Origin: CAILZL01 sp049840395
GTDB lineage: Bacteria > Pseudomonadota > Gammaproteobacteria > Steroidobacterales > Steroidobacteraceae
NCBI GenBank assembly: GCA_049840395.1
Contig: JASGLD010000001.1
Location: forward strand, 248,001-312,000
DNA: 64,000 bases
Direction of reading: 5' to 3'
The notes under the pieces are model-generated. The model saw only the letters and a list, made by a program, of their open reading frames with translations, made no database searches and had not been told where the DNA came from. Positions 15,994 to 29,567 of this stretch are shown piece by piece (the first letter of the stretch is position 1; every line of letters begins with the position of its first letter). A program made the position numbers and the translations under genes.

Positions 15994-17070
15994 ATGTCCT
16001 CATCAAATTCCCCCATCCCTGTCAATGTCATTACGGGTGCGTTAGGCGCCGGTAAGACCAGCGTTATTGCGCGCTTGCTGGCCGATAAGCCCGTGGATGA
16101 GTCATGGCTGGTGATTCTTAACGAGTTCACCGATACCGGCATTGATGCGCTGACCTTGGCCGCTGCGGCTCGTGGTGCTTATGACGTACGCATGATTCCC
16201 GGCGGTTGTCTGTGCTGTACGGGTGAAGAGGATTTTCGACGGCAGCTGTCCGGTGTTCTGTCGTTGCCGAGTGAGCGATGGCCGGCACGTATTCTGGTTG
16301 AACCTTCGGGAATTGGTCATCCGGGAGCCATCATTGAAGAGTTGCGTTTATTCGCGCGCAGCGGCGCTATTGAGTTGTGCAGCACCGTTGCCTTGCTGGA
16401 TGCGCAGCGTGGTGTCGAGTCGGGGCTGGATGATGTGATGCGTGCGCAGGTGGATGCTGCGGACGTGGTCGTGCTGTCCAAGGCCGAGTTGGTGGATGCG
16501 GCCGCGCGCGAGAAATTCATGCAATGGGCGTTGGCGTTATTTCCAGCAAAGCGCTTTGTGGGTTGTAGTCGGTGTGGTGACTTGCCCGCACAGGCGCTGG
16601 CGCCGCCCAAGGCCGCATTCAATTTCCAATTACCGCTACGGCCGCTCGCGCATCAATACGCCCTGACAGCCAAGCAGCTGCCTGATGCGCATGAGCACGC
16701 GCCGCAACTTGTAGCGCGACAATTACGGTTGGGCAATGCCGATGTGCTGGCGACCGCGCAGCAACTGCTGGGGCGCTCGGCCTGTGGCTGGCGTGTGCCC
16801 GGTGAGGTGTTGTTCGACCTGTCGCAGTTGCAGAGCATCTTGATGCAGGAACAGCTCTGGCACGGCGTGGAACGCTTCAAGGCCGTGTTGCGTACTTCCG
16901 TGGAGGGCTGGCACTTGTTGCAACGCTGGGGTCGGCAATATGCCATCGAGACCTGCAATTGGCGGCAGGATAGTCGTATCGAGGTGCAGCTTGCGGAGGG
17001 GGCCACAACGGATTGGTTAGCATGGGATGAGCGCTGGCAGATCATGAGCTCGCCCTGTCCAGTGGGCTAA
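15994..17070 (+). CDS. G3E-family GTPase, CobW/COG0523
   Basis: A 358-residue P-loop GTPase of the metal-chaperone group. Walker A GALGAGKT spans 15-22, the metal-binding CxCC motif is GGCLCCTGE (Cys72, Cys74, Cys75), the switch region reads ILVEPSGIGHP, and SKAELVD stands for the guanine-specificity loop. A C-terminal CobW domain (about 240-350) follows. Members deliver zinc, cobalt or other metals; which one cannot be told here, as no Zur site or cobalt gene is visible. The ATG at 15994 gives the normal N-terminus. A hairpin at 17106-17133 ends it. Confidence 0.88.
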   Translation: MSSSNSPIPVNVITGALGAGKTSVIARLLADKPVDESWLVILNEFTDTGIDALTLAAAARGAYDVRMIPGGCLCCTGEEDFRRQLSGVLSLPSERWPARILVEPSGIGHPGAIIEELRLFARSGAIELCSTVALLDAQRGVESGLDDVMRAQVDAADVVVLSKAELVDAAAREKFMQWALALFPAKRFVGCSRCGDLPAQALAPPKAAFNFQLPLRPLAHQYALTAKQLPDAHEHAPQLVARQLRLGNADVLATAQQLLGRSACGWRVPGEVLFDLSQLQSILMQEQLWHGVERFKAVLRTSVEGWHLLQRWGRQYAIETCNWRQDSRIEVQLAEGATTDWLAWDERWQIMSSPCPVG

Positions 17071-17105
17071 GCTCAGCTCGCAACATTCGAATTGCTGAAA
17101 AACAA

Positions 17106-17133
17106 ACGCCGGAGCACCTGCGGTGTCCGGCGT
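17106..17133. terminator. bidirectional terminator hairpin
   Basis: An acgccggagcacc / ggtgtccggcgt stem with one bulged base and a three-base loop lies between the convergent COG0523 gene and the acidic-protein gene. A-rich sequence precedes it and T-rich sequence follows, so it can work on both strands. Confidence 0.7.
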
Positions 17134-17163
17134 TGTATTCATTCTTGGACGAATGAGGCGCGG

Positions 17164-17490
17164 TTATTCGCGATCGTCGTAATCGTCGTCGTCATCCATG
17201 TCGTCTTCATCGTCGTCCCAATCGTCGTCTTCCTCTTCTTCGTCTTCTTCCCAGTCGTCGTCTTCGTCCTCATCCTCGTCATCTTCAGAACCGGACCAGC
17301 CTTCGGGCTCTTCGCCCTTGTCCAGATCCAGTTCATGCCAGGTGTCGAGGTCGAATTCTTCGATCTCGCCATCTTCATGCTGAATCTGTACCAGTTCTTC
17401 ATCCGGATCGACCGACAGAACCTGGAACAGACTCTCCTCCTCCAGATCTTCGTACCACTGCCCTGGTACCGGATCAAAATCTCTACCCAC
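17164..17490 (-). CDS. small protein with extreme Asp/Glu tail (DUF6763-like)
   Basis: A 108-residue protein. The first 55 residues form a small folded-looking domain (GQWYEDLEEESLFQVLSVD ... EIEEFDLDTWHELDL) that resembles, from memory, the family called DUF6763 in gammaproteobacteria. From about residue 67 to the end the chain is almost only aspartate and glutamate with a few tryptophans and tyrosines. Such tails may bind divalent metal or basic proteins, but no function is known. The opposite strand of the tail is a run of ntc/gtc codons that creates a spurious hydrophobic reading frame. Confidence 0.75.
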   Translation of the reverse strand: MGRDFDPVPGQWYEDLEEESLFQVLSVDPDEELVQIQHEDGEIEEFDLDTWHELDLDKGEEPEGWSGSEDDEDEDEDDDWEEDEEEEDDDWDDDEDDMDDDDDYDDRE

Positions 17491-17683
17491 GTGACACCTC
17501 GAATAAGAACGGCTGGCTAAGGCTCCGGGATATTAGGCAGTTATAAGACGGCATTCAATAATCGGAAAGCGACGGACGAAGATTTTATCGTGCACAGCGA
17601 GGAGCTTGCTGGATGACTACTCGGCCATGGATTAGTTTGGCGGCAGGCCCTAGACTCCGCGCCGCTTCCATGGGATCAACGCA

Positions 17684-18868
17684 ATGTCTTCCACGCCTGC
17701 CGACCAATCCAGCAACGCACCAATCGACGCGACTCGTAGTCCACTACTGCGCGCGCGGCGCATTGTCGTCAAGGTGGGTTCCTCGTTATTGGTGGAGCGC
17801 AGCACCGGGCAGGTGCACCGCAGTTGGTTGGAAACACTGGCGCAGGATATTCAGCAGTTGCGTGCTAACGGCCAGGAGGTGCTGTTGGTGTCCTCTGGAG
17901 CGATTGCTTTAGGTCGGCGTCAGCTGGGATTGGCGCCGGGCAAACTTAAACTGGAAGAGAGTCAGGCGGCTGCGGCTGTAGGACAAATCCGGCTGGCTCA
18001 TGCCTGGACCGAAGCCTTGCAGCAACACGAGCTGACCGTGGCGCAGATCCTGCTGACCTTCGGTGACACCGAACAGCGCCATCGCTACTTGAACGCGCGC
18101 AGCACCTTGAACACCTTGCTCAAGTTGGGTTCGATTCCGGTCATCAACGAAAACGACACCGTGGCCACCGCTGAGATTCGCTATGGCGATAATGACCGGC
18201 TGGCCGCACGCGTGGCGCAGATGATCAGCGCCGATTGTCTGGTGTTGTTGTCCGACGTGGACGGGCTGTACACCGCCGATCCCACGCGCGATCCCAATGC
18301 GCGCTTCATTCCGGAAGTCCATGGCATCACCGCTGAGATCGAGGCCATGGCCGGTGGAGTTTCTTCGGACGTCGGTTCCGGTGGCATGGCCACCAAGGTG
18401 GCGGCGGCCAAGATTGCAGTGGCGGCCGGTTGTCACATGTGCGTGTCGCTGGGTAAGGAGCTGCATCCCCTCAAGCGTATTGCCGAGGGCGCGCGTTGCT
18501 CGTGGTTCTATCCGGATGTCAATCCGGCCACGGTGCGCAAACAGTGGATTGCCGGCACTTTGAAACCCGCCGGCGAGTTGGTTATCGATGCGGGGGCGTT
18601 GAGCGCGCTTAGTCGCGGCAAGAGTTTGCTGCCGGCCGGGGTGAAGAAGGTCAGCGGCCGATTCGAGCGAGGTGACGCGGTGTTGGTGCGTTCTGCCGAG
18701 GGTATCGAGGTGGCGCGCGGGCTATCGGCGTACTCCAGCGTCGATGCCGAGCGCATCATGGGGCGGCAGTCGACCGAGATTGAGCAATTGCTGGGATATC
18801 GCGGTCGCGACGAAATGATTCATCGCGATGATCTGGTGGTCACGCGCCCGCTCACGCAACCGGAGTGA
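17684..18868 (+). CDS. proB: glutamate 5-kinase
   Basis: A 394-residue enzyme that phosphorylates glutamate, the first step of proline synthesis. The kinase domain (about 25-275) contains VVKVGSSLL, SSGAIALGRRQLG, INENDTVATAEIRYGDNDRLAA, SDVDGLYTADP and GSGGMATKVAAAKIA. A C-terminal PUA domain (about 295-385) follows, as in the long form of the enzyme. proA is not next to it. A small hairpin at 18884-18900 lies at the convergent junction with ppk1. Confidence 0.95.
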   Translation: MSSTPADQSSNAPIDATRSPLLRARRIVVKVGSSLLVERSTGQVHRSWLETLAQDIQQLRANGQEVLLVSSGAIALGRRQLGLAPGKLKLEESQAAAAVGQIRLAHAWTEALQQHELTVAQILLTFGDTEQRHRYLNARSTLNTLLKLGSIPVINENDTVATAEIRYGDNDRLAARVAQMISADCLVLLSDVDGLYTADPTRDPNARFIPEVHGITAEIEAMAGGVSSDVGSGGMATKVAAAKIAVAAGCHMCVSLGKELHPLKRIAEGARCSWFYPDVNPATVRKQWIAGTLKPAGELVIDAGALSALSRGKSLLPAGVKKVSGRFERGDAVLVRSAEGIEVARGLSAYSSVDAERIMGRQSTEIEQLLGYRGRDEMIHRDDLVVTRPLTQPE

Positions 18869-18883
18869 CTGAAGTGCTCAATG

Positions 18884-18900
18884 GCGGAAGTTTGTTCCGC
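18884..18900. terminator. short hairpin between proB and ppk1
   Basis: A six-base stem, gcggaa / ttccgc, around gtttg lies in the 31-base gap between the convergent genes and touches the ppk1 stop codon. It lacks a T-run, so termination is only suggested. Confidence 0.4.
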
Positions 18901-20978
18901 TACGAGTGCTTGTGACTGATGCGATTCAAAAAGTCCTGCTGCGCGCAGACCGGCTGAGCATTCTCTGTACTTGCCCTCACGTATTCGCCATTACTTTGCA
19001 GCACCCAAGCCTGGGTGTTGTCCGTCAGATATTTTTCCAGATCGCGAATGATGCGGTCGCGATAGCGTTGATCCCGAATCGGGAAGGCCACTTCTACCCG
19101 GCGGAAAAAGTTACGCTCCATCCAATCGGCGCTGGCCAAGTACAAATCGGCATCACCGTCGTTATGGAAGTAATAGACACGCGAGTGTTCCAGGAAGCGG
19201 CCGACGATCGAGCGCACGCTGATGTTGTCGGAAACCCCTTTGACACCCGGTCGTAAGGCGCAGATGCCGCGCACGATCAGATCGACCTTTACCCCGGCCA
19301 TGGAGGCTTGGTAAAGCGCCTGGATGATTTGGGGGTCGATCAACGCATTCATCTTGGCAATGATGCGCGCTGGGCGCTCCTGTTTCGCCAAGTCGATTTC
19401 ACGTTCGATCTTTTCCAGCAATGCCGGATGCAGCGTGAAGGGCGATTGCAGCAATTTTTTCAATTGTGCTGCCCGGCTGGGGCTGGTGAGCTGCAAAAAT
19501 ATTTCGTGCAGATCCTCACCGATGCTTTTATCCGCGGTGAGCAAGCCGTAGTCGGTATAAGCGCGTGATGTCTTGGGATGGTAGTTGCCGGTACCAAGAT
19601 GGCAGTAGCGCCGCAGCATGCCCTGTTCGCGGCGTACGACCATGATGAGTTTGGCGTGCGTCTTATAGCCCACCACACCGTACATGACATGCGCGCCAGC
19701 CTCCTGCAGTCGGTTGGCCAATTTGATGTTGGCCTCTTCATCAAAGCGCGCCATGATCTCAATGATTACTGTGACTTCCTTGCCGGCGCGGGCAGCATGC
19801 ACCAAGGCATCGACGACCGGAGAATCGGGCCCGGTGCGATACAGGGTCTGTTTTATGGCCACGACATGAGGATCGGTGCTGGCCTGACGTAGGAAATCGA
19901 TGATGGGGGCGAACGATTGATAGGGATGGAACAGCAGCACATCGCGTTCGCGAATCACTGAGAACATCTCGTCTTTGTTGCTCAGGCTGCTGGGAATGGC
20001 TGGCGTGAAGGGCTGGAATTTCAGATCGGGGCGGTCGACCAGATCGTAGATCGCCATCAATCGATTGAGATTCACCGGGCCATTGACCTGGTACAGGTCA
20101 TCCTGATGAAGCTCGAAGTGTTGTAGTAGGAACTGACTAATGTCGGTTGGGCAGTCGGTCAATGTTTCCAAGCGCACCGCATCCCCATAACGACGATGCG
20201 CTAACTCGCCTTCAACCGCACGTAGCATGTCTTCGACTTCTTCGTCATCGACGAACAGGTCGCTGTTGCGCGTGACGCGGAATTGCCAGCAGCCCTCGAC
20301 TTCCATGCCGCTGAACAGTTCGGCCACGAAGGTCGACACGATTGCGGACAGGAACACAAAACAGGTTGCATTAGGTGCATCTGCGGTCGGCGGCAGGCGA
20401 ATAACTCGGGGTAGTGTGCGGGGCACTTGCACCACTGCCAGTTCCACGTCGCGGCCAAAAGCATCGCTGCCGCTGAGGCGTACAATGAAGTTCAGGCTCT
20501 TGTTCTGAATGCGTGGGAAGGGACGGGCAGGGTCCAGGCCTAGCGGCGTCAGGACCGGCTCCACTTCCGAAGCAAAGTAGGACGCCAGCCATTCGCGTTG
20601 CTGTGCTGTCATGGTCCGGGCGTTGACGAAGCGGATGCCCTCAACTTCCAATGCCGGAAATAGAGTTTGGTTGAGTAGTTGATACTGATCGTCTACCAGC
20701 GCTGCGGTGCGGCGATGAATGGCATCGAGTTGTTCTTGGGCGCTCAGGCCATCCGGGCCGCCTGCAGTGGAACCTAATTCCAGGCGTTGCTGCAGGCCGG
20801 CGACGCGAATCTCAAAAAATTCATCGAGATTGGCGCAGGAAATACATAGAAAGCGAAAGCGTTCCAGTAACGGCAGGCTGGCGTCGCCGGCCTGCGCCAA
20901 GACACGTTCGTTGAAGGCGAGTAGAGATAGCTCGCGATTGATGAAGAGTTCAGGAGATTGCAGATTCACATCGAGCAT
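18900..20978 (-). CDS. ppk1: polyphosphate kinase 1
   Basis: A 692-residue PPK1 that reversibly makes polyphosphate from ATP. It has the four-domain order: the N-terminal helical domain (INRELSLLAFNERVLAQA), the head domain, and two phospholipase-D-like catalytic domains. The autophosphorylated histidine is His460 in CHLGTGNYHPKT, and the second catalytic histidine is His441 in KTHAKL. Length is standard. It stands alone on the minus strand, convergent with proB. Together with ppx at 12079 it completes polyphosphate turnover. Confidence 0.96.
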   Translation of the reverse strand: MLDVNLQSPELFINRELSLLAFNERVLAQAGDASLPLLERFRFLCISCANLDEFFEIRVAGLQQRLELGSTAGGPDGLSAQEQLDAIHRRTAALVDDQYQLLNQTLFPALEVEGIRFVNARTMTAQQREWLASYFASEVEPVLTPLGLDPARPFPRIQNKSLNFIVRLSGSDAFGRDVELAVVQVPRTLPRVIRLPPTADAPNATCFVFLSAIVSTFVAELFSGMEVEGCWQFRVTRNSDLFVDDEEVEDMLRAVEGELAHRRYGDAVRLETLTDCPTDISQFLLQHFELHQDDLYQVNGPVNLNRLMAIYDLVDRPDLKFQPFTPAIPSSLSNKDEMFSVIRERDVLLFHPYQSFAPIIDFLRQASTDPHVVAIKQTLYRTGPDSPVVDALVHAARAGKEVTVIIEIMARFDEEANIKLANRLQEAGAHVMYGVVGYKTHAKLIMVVRREQGMLRRYCHLGTGNYHPKTSRAYTDYGLLTADKSIGEDLHEIFLQLTSPSRAAQLKKLLQSPFTLHPALLEKIEREIDLAKQERPARIIAKMNALIDPQIIQALYQASMAGVKVDLIVRGICALRPGVKGVSDNISVRSIVGRFLEHSRVYYFHNDGDADLYLASADWMERNFFRRVEVAFPIRDQRYRDRIIRDLEKYLTDNTQAWVLQSNGEYVRASTENAQPVCAQQDFLNRISHKHS

Positions 20979-21063
20979 GCGTATGTCTCTGGGACAATTA
21001 TGCCCAAAGCATACGCTGCGGCGTATGACACAAGTGTGACAGCGGGCGCAGCCCGCTGGTCTG

Positions 21064-22425
21064 TTAGCGACCGCGAGGCGGTCCCACCAATACAGCGCGC
21101 TGCGCGGTGCGATCCAGGCTGGTCAGCATCGAATCTGCCTGACGGCGGAAATCGGCCGCATAGGCGGGGGCAATTGGAGCGGCATTCGGCAGTGGTACCG
21201 TTCGTGGGTCTTTATAGGAGCCGTTGATACGGTATTCATAGTGCAGATGCGGGCCGGTCGCTGCGCCGGTCATGCCCACATAGCCAATGGTGTCGCCTTG
21301 CTTGACGCGGCTGCCGTTACCTATGCCCTTGGCGAAGCGCGACATGTGCCCATACAAAGTGGTGATGCCGGCGCCGTGATCCAATATAACCACATTGCCA
21401 TAGCCATTTTGTACGCCCTGGAAGCTGATCTTGCCGTCGCCAGCCGCCTTGATGGGGGTGCCGGTGGCGGCGGCATAGTCCACGCCTTTGTGGGCGCGAA
21501 TGGTATTCAGGATGGGATGTAGTCGCGCCAGGCTGAAGCCCGAACTGATGCGAGTGAAGTCCACAGGGGCGCGCAGGAATTGCTTATGCATGCTGCGGCC
21601 TTCGGGCGTGAAGTAATTGCTGACTTGACCATCGGCGGAATCGAAGCGAATGGCGCGATAGACATGCCCATCATTGATGAATTCTGCAGCCAGAATCCGT
21701 CCGTCGCTGACGAAATCATTATTGCGATATTGTTTTTCGTAAACAACGTTAAAGGTGTCGCCGCGCTGTATATCCAGCGCGAAATCGATGTCCCAGCCGA
21801 AAATGTCATTGGCCAGACGCATGATCAAATCGGCGCTCAACCCTGCTTTGCGAGCAGAGTTGAACAGCGAGCTATCGACGGTGCCGTGCAGGCTGGCAAC
21901 TTTAATGGTCAGCGGCGTATTGATGAGCTCTGCCGTAAAGCCATCGCCATTGCGGGTGACGGAAAGTTTCGAGGTGTCGGAGACCTGGCGTGACAGACCT
22001 TGTAGCTCTCCGGTGCCGGTATGTACGAAAGTAATAGGGTCGCCGGGTCTAAGGATGTCTAGGGCTCGGGTTACCTCCGGCAATTCACGGATGGTGGCTA
22101 AGTCTTTTAGGTTGAGCTGCAGCTGCCTGAAAATTCGTTCCAAAGTGTCATTCCGTCTGACCACGAATTCGACGGTATTCACTAAGGCCGTATCTGCTTC
22201 CTTGGATGGCAAGGCTGGTATTGGCAGCTCAGGAGTGGCTTGCTTGGTGAGCTGAGCCAGATCAATGGGAAGATCTAACGTTGGCTTGCCTGCCGAAAAT
22301 ATTTGATAGGCGATCATGCCGCCTGCAACGGGCAGCAGCAAACCAAACGTCGCCCACTTTACGTAGGAAAATTTGCCGCGCGTGGGCACTGAGTCTTGGT
22401 GGGTTGTTTTTGCCACTGAAATCAA
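21064..22425 (-). CDS. M23 murein endopeptidase, MepM-like
   Basis: A 453-residue cell-wall hydrolase. One membrane segment (about 26-44) anchors it. A LysM/OapA-like region (about 85-150: FVVRRNDTLERIFRQL ... ILRPGDPITF) binds glycan. The C-terminal M23 domain carries the zinc ligands in HKGVDYAA and HLHYEYRI plus the catalytic YGNVVILDHG and LYGHM context. It probably cleaves D,D-crosslinks to allow wall growth. It is divergent from tyrS, a common gammaproteobacterial arrangement. The first start is a TTG at 22425; a GTG at 22416 lies a better distance from the GGAG upstream. Confidence 0.9.
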   Translation of the reverse strand: MISVAKTTHQDSVPTRGKFSYVKWATFGLLLPVAGGMIAYQIFSAGKPTLDLPIDLAQLTKQATPELPIPALPSKEADTALVNTVEFVVRRNDTLERIFRQLQLNLKDLATIRELPEVTRALDILRPGDPITFVHTGTGELQGLSRQVSDTSKLSVTRNGDGFTAELINTPLTIKVASLHGTVDSSLFNSARKAGLSADLIMRLANDIFGWDIDFALDIQRGDTFNVVYEKQYRNNDFVSDGRILAAEFINDGHVYRAIRFDSADGQVSNYFTPEGRSMHKQFLRAPVDFTRISSGFSLARLHPILNTIRAHKGVDYAAATGTPIKAAGDGKISFQGVQNGYGNVVILDHGAGITTLYGHMSRFAKGIGNGSRVKQGDTIGYVGMTGAATGPHLHYEYRINGSYKDPRTVPLPNAAPIAPAYAADFRRQADSMLTSLDRTAQRAVLVGPPRGR

Positions 22426-22614
22426 GTCTCCAGCTCGATCATCAAAGGGTGAAACTTAGGTGTTGCACACAATTGAGTCAACCGACCAAGCCACAAAGTT
22501 ATGTGCAGAATTGATGGCCGGGGTTTGCGCAGAGAGCTAACACCCCCTACAGTCCCCGGATATTTGCCCGGGCGAACTAAGGTATTTAGCTTGGGCGCAT
22601 TTGGAGGAATGTGA

Positions 22615-23829
22615 GTGAGTGTAATGGCGCCCGAAGCACAAATTGCCGAATTGCAGCGTGGAGTGTCCGAGCTGCTGCTTGAGGCTGAACTGCTGAAAAA
22701 ACTGAAGCGCGGCAAGCCCTTAGTCGTGAAGGCTGGCTTCGATCCTACGGCTCCTGATCTGCACTTGGGGCACACGGTACTAATCAATAAGCTGCGTCGC
22801 TTTCAGGATCTGGGGCACCAAGTTGTATTTTTGATTGGCGATTTCACTGGGTTAATTGGCGATCCTACCGGTCGAAATGCGACTCGACCGCCGCTTACCC
22901 CTGAAGCGGTGAAGGCAAATGCCGCGACCTATCAAAAGCAAGTTTTCAAAATCTTAGACCCTGAAAAAACGCGGATTGAATTCAATTCCCGCTGGATGGG
23001 CGAAATGACGGCGGCTGGGTTGATTCAGCTGGCCGGCAAGCACACCGTGGCTCGTATGCTGGAGCGTGATGATTTCAGCAAACGCTATAAGGGTGGTCAG
23101 CCTATTGCCATTCATGAATTCCTTTACCCCCTTGTGCAGGGATACGACTCGGTTGTGCTGAAAGCGGACGTTGAGTTAGGGGGTACGGATCAGAAATTCA
23201 ATTTGTTGGTGGGGCGCCAATTGCAGGAGCTGTATGGTCAAGAGCCCCAAGTGGTTCTGACGACGCCTTTATTGGAGGGCCTGGATGGGGTGAACAAAAT
23301 GTCTAAATCACTGGGCAACTACATTGGTATTACCGATGAGCCCAATGAAATGTTCGGCAAGCTCATGTCGATTTCCGATGAATTGATGTGGCGGTATTTC
23401 GATTTGCTGTCATTTCGCGTGAATGCTGACCTGCAGAAATTGAAGCAAGAAGTGGCGGATGGTAGGAATCCACGTGATGTGAAATTTGAATTGGCTCAGG
23501 AATTAGTGGCTCGTTTCCATAATCGGGCAGCCGCAGAGGGGGCCTTGGCTCAATTCGTTGCACGCTTCCAAAAAGGCGCGTTACCTGAAGAGGTTGAGAA
23601 AAAGCGGCTGGAAACAAAGGCGGAGGAATTGCCCTTGTCTCAGGTTCTGAAGCAGTCGGGGCTTGCGGCCAGCGGTTCAGCTGCTGTACGTCTGATTGAG
23701 CAAGGTGGAGTGCGCATCAATGGTGAGAAGGTAAGCAATACCAAGGCAGCGCTCGCGGCCAATGCTAGTTATCTCGTTCAAGTCGGCAAGCGCAGTGCTG
23801 CAGAGATTGAAATCGTCCGCGTGGATTGA
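22615..23829 (+). CDS. tyrS: tyrosyl-tRNA synthetase
   Basis: A 404-residue class I synthetase that charges tRNA-Tyr. The HIGH motif is HLGHT (50-54) within FDPTAPDLHLGHT, the KMSKS motif is at 228-232, and a C-terminal S4 RNA-binding domain covers about 340-404. The GTG at 22615 is supported by GGAGG at 22603-22607, seven bases upstream; an ATG three codons later is less well placed. It is followed by the rRNA operon in the same direction. Confidence 0.96.
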   Translation: MSVMAPEAQIAELQRGVSELLLEAELLKKLKRGKPLVVKAGFDPTAPDLHLGHTVLINKLRRFQDLGHQVVFLIGDFTGLIGDPTGRNATRPPLTPEAVKANAATYQKQVFKILDPEKTRIEFNSRWMGEMTAAGLIQLAGKHTVARMLERDDFSKRYKGGQPIAIHEFLYPLVQGYDSVVLKADVELGGTDQKFNLLVGRQLQELYGQEPQVVLTTPLLEGLDGVNKMSKSLGNYIGITDEPNEMFGKLMSISDELMWRYFDLLSFRVNADLQKLKQEVADGRNPRDVKFELAQELVARFHNRAAAEGALAQFVARFQKGALPEEVEKKRLETKAEELPLSQVLKQSGLAASGSAAVRLIEQGGVRINGEKVSNTKAALAANASYLVQVGKRSAAEIEIVRVD

Positions 23830-23876
23830 GTTTTACTCGTGAAAATACGGCTCGAAAAAGAATTTTCGAAAAGCTG

Positions 23877-23904
23877 TTGACACTCAAGCAATCGAATGTA
23901 AACT
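23877..23904 (+). promoter_or_regulatory. rrn promoter P1
   Basis: A consensus -35 TTGACA at 23877-23882, a 16-base spacer and a -10 TAAACT at 23899-23904. A GC-rich discriminator (gcgcgccc) follows, typical of stringently controlled rRNA promoters. It lies about 365 bases before the 16S gene. Confidence 0.8.
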
Positions 23905-23995
23905 GCGCGCCCTCTCTGCAGCGGGACGCTTGAAAAGAAGCTGAAAACGAGCAGAGAGGTGTCAACAAAATCTGATTTTTAGTGATTAGAAAATG

Positions 23996-24024
23996 TTGAC
24001 ACGCAGGTGCGAAACGATTTAAAG
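23996..24024 (+). promoter_or_regulatory. rrn promoter P2
   Basis: TTGACA at 23996-24001 and TTAAAG at 24019-24024 with a 17-base spacer (or TTTAAA with 16). This is the first of two near-identical promoter copies 87 bases apart. Confidence 0.7.
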
Positions 24025-24121
24025 TTCCGCTTCTGGCTGCGGCGAAAGTTGCAGCAAAATCAACAAGCTGTAAAAAAGATTGTTGACAGCGATAAGCGAA
24101 ACGATTTAAAGTTCCGCTTCT
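24009..24121 (+). repeat. tandem 26-bp direct repeat in the rrn leader
   Basis: The 26 bases at 24009-24034, starting gcgaaacgatttaaag and ending ttccgcttct, recur exactly at 24096-24121. Looser similarity extends on both sides (TTGACA before, gcgaaagttg after), showing an 87-base tandem duplication that carries a whole promoter. Confidence 0.85.
24083..24111 (+). promoter_or_regulatory. rrn promoter P3
   Basis: TTGACA at 24083-24088 and TTAAAG at 24106-24111 with a 17-base spacer. The -10 region and the bases after it repeat those of P2, so this is a tandem duplicate. Confidence 0.7.
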
Positions 24122-24142
24122 AAGTGCAGCGAAAGTTGTGCA

Positions 24143-24154
24143 GCTCTTTAAGAA
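24143..24154 (+). promoter_or_regulatory. boxA antiterminator in rrn leader
   Basis: GCTCTTTAAGAA matches the bacterial boxA consensus (TGCTCTTTAACA). NusB/NusE would bind the RNA here and prevent Rho termination across the rRNA operon. Confidence 0.75.
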
Positions 24155-24268
24155 CGTAACAGGTAATTTGTGTGGGGACTCGCGTCGTTCGTTTCAACGA
24201 TTGATGGCGAGTAACCAATAGCCAGTAGAGTTATTGGAGAAAGCTTCTGATCTTAAAGCTTTTGCTTT

Positions 24269-25804
<1,536 letters not shown>

Positions 25805-25901
25805 AAAGATGATGATAAGTTGACTCGTCTTCGCGAGTTCCCTCACAAGTTACCTGTCAGTGTTTGGATTTGGGTCGACCTTTCTGTCGCCCAGCGCCGC
25901 T

Positions 25902-25978
<77 letters not shown>

Positions 25979-25986
25979 ATGACAAT

Positions 25987-26062
25987 GGGGCCATAGCTCA
26001 GCTGGGAGAGCACCTGCTTTGCAAGCAGGGGGTCGTCGGTTCGATCCCGACTGGCTCCACCA
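25987..26062 (+). tRNA. tRNA-Ala (TGC)
   Basis: A 76-base tRNA with acceptor GGGGCCA/TGGCTCC, anticodon loop TTTGCAA reading TGC, T-loop GTTCGATCC and an encoded CCA. It is eight bases after tRNA-Ile, the usual Ile-Ala spacer order. Confidence 0.97.
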
Positions 26063-26108
26063 TCCAAACACACTACCTGTTTTTGTTCTGCTTCAATTGA
26101 AGTTGAGC

Positions 26109-26123
26109 TGTTCTTTAATAATT
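26109..26123 (+). promoter_or_regulatory. spacer boxA antiterminator
   Basis: TGTTCTTTAATAATT between tRNA-Ala and 23S matches boxA. Many proteobacterial rRNA operons repeat the antiterminator before 23S, so the position supports the call. Confidence 0.65.
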
Positions 26124-26243
26124 CGGAAGTTGTTTTGACGTCAAAGATTCAAGCGAAATCATTTTTTTAATTTGATTTTCTCAAGTGAATCATGTCGCAT
26201 TCAGAGAACCAGACATGTAATCCCAGGCTCATTGGGGTTATAT

Positions 26244-29142
<2,899 letters not shown>

Positions 29143-29275
29143 TATAACACCCAATGATCTTGCGAGATCATGTGATGGTGAAAACGTTACTCTGAATGTG
29201 ACAGCGTCAAAACGACTCCGAATTGTTGATCCTCTGCACTCAGTCTTGAGCTGATGCGTTGGGTCAAAACCGGTT

Positions 29276-29394
29276 TGCCTGGCGGCCATAGCGAGTGGGA
29301 ACCACCCGATCCCTTTTCGAACTCGGAAGTGAAAACGCTCTGCGCCGATGGTAGTTTGCCCTTTGGGCATGCAAGAGTAGGTCACTGCCAGGCA
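29276..29394 (+). rRNA. rrf: 5S ribosomal RNA
   Basis: About 119 bases with the closing helix TGCCTGGC/GCCAGGCA and the internal segment TCGAACTCGGAAGTGAAA. It is the last gene of the rRNA operon and is followed within ten bases by a strong terminator. Confidence 0.95.
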
Positions 29395-29403
29395 CTTAAT
29401 GTG

Positions 29404-29436
29404 AAAACCCCTCTTCGGAAACGAAGAGGGGTTTTT
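29404..29436 (+). terminator. rrn operon terminator
   Basis: A perfect 14-base stem (aaaacccctcttcg / cgaagaggggtttt) with a GAAA tetraloop and a T-run. A textbook intrinsic terminator ending the rRNA operon before amtB. Confidence 0.93.
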
Positions 29437-29567
29437 CTTTGCTCCAATATTTTCAGATGTTTGGTGTTACGCTTCGAGAGCAACACTCCATGCTTCAGTT
29501 CGCACCAGACGAACGCGCATCATCGAGTGAATGTTTGAAAAAAACCAGATTTGCCAGAGAACAACGT

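Noticed and set aside
17092..17520. A hydrophobic plus-strand frame that looks like a small membrane protein
   Set aside because: It is the complement of the Asp/Glu codons of the acidic protein; GAC/GAG on one strand reads as Val, Leu or Phe on the other.
29437..29567. Possible nitrogen-controlled sigma-54 promoter before amtB
   Set aside because: No GG-N10-GC pattern with the expected boxes is present in the 130 bases upstream.
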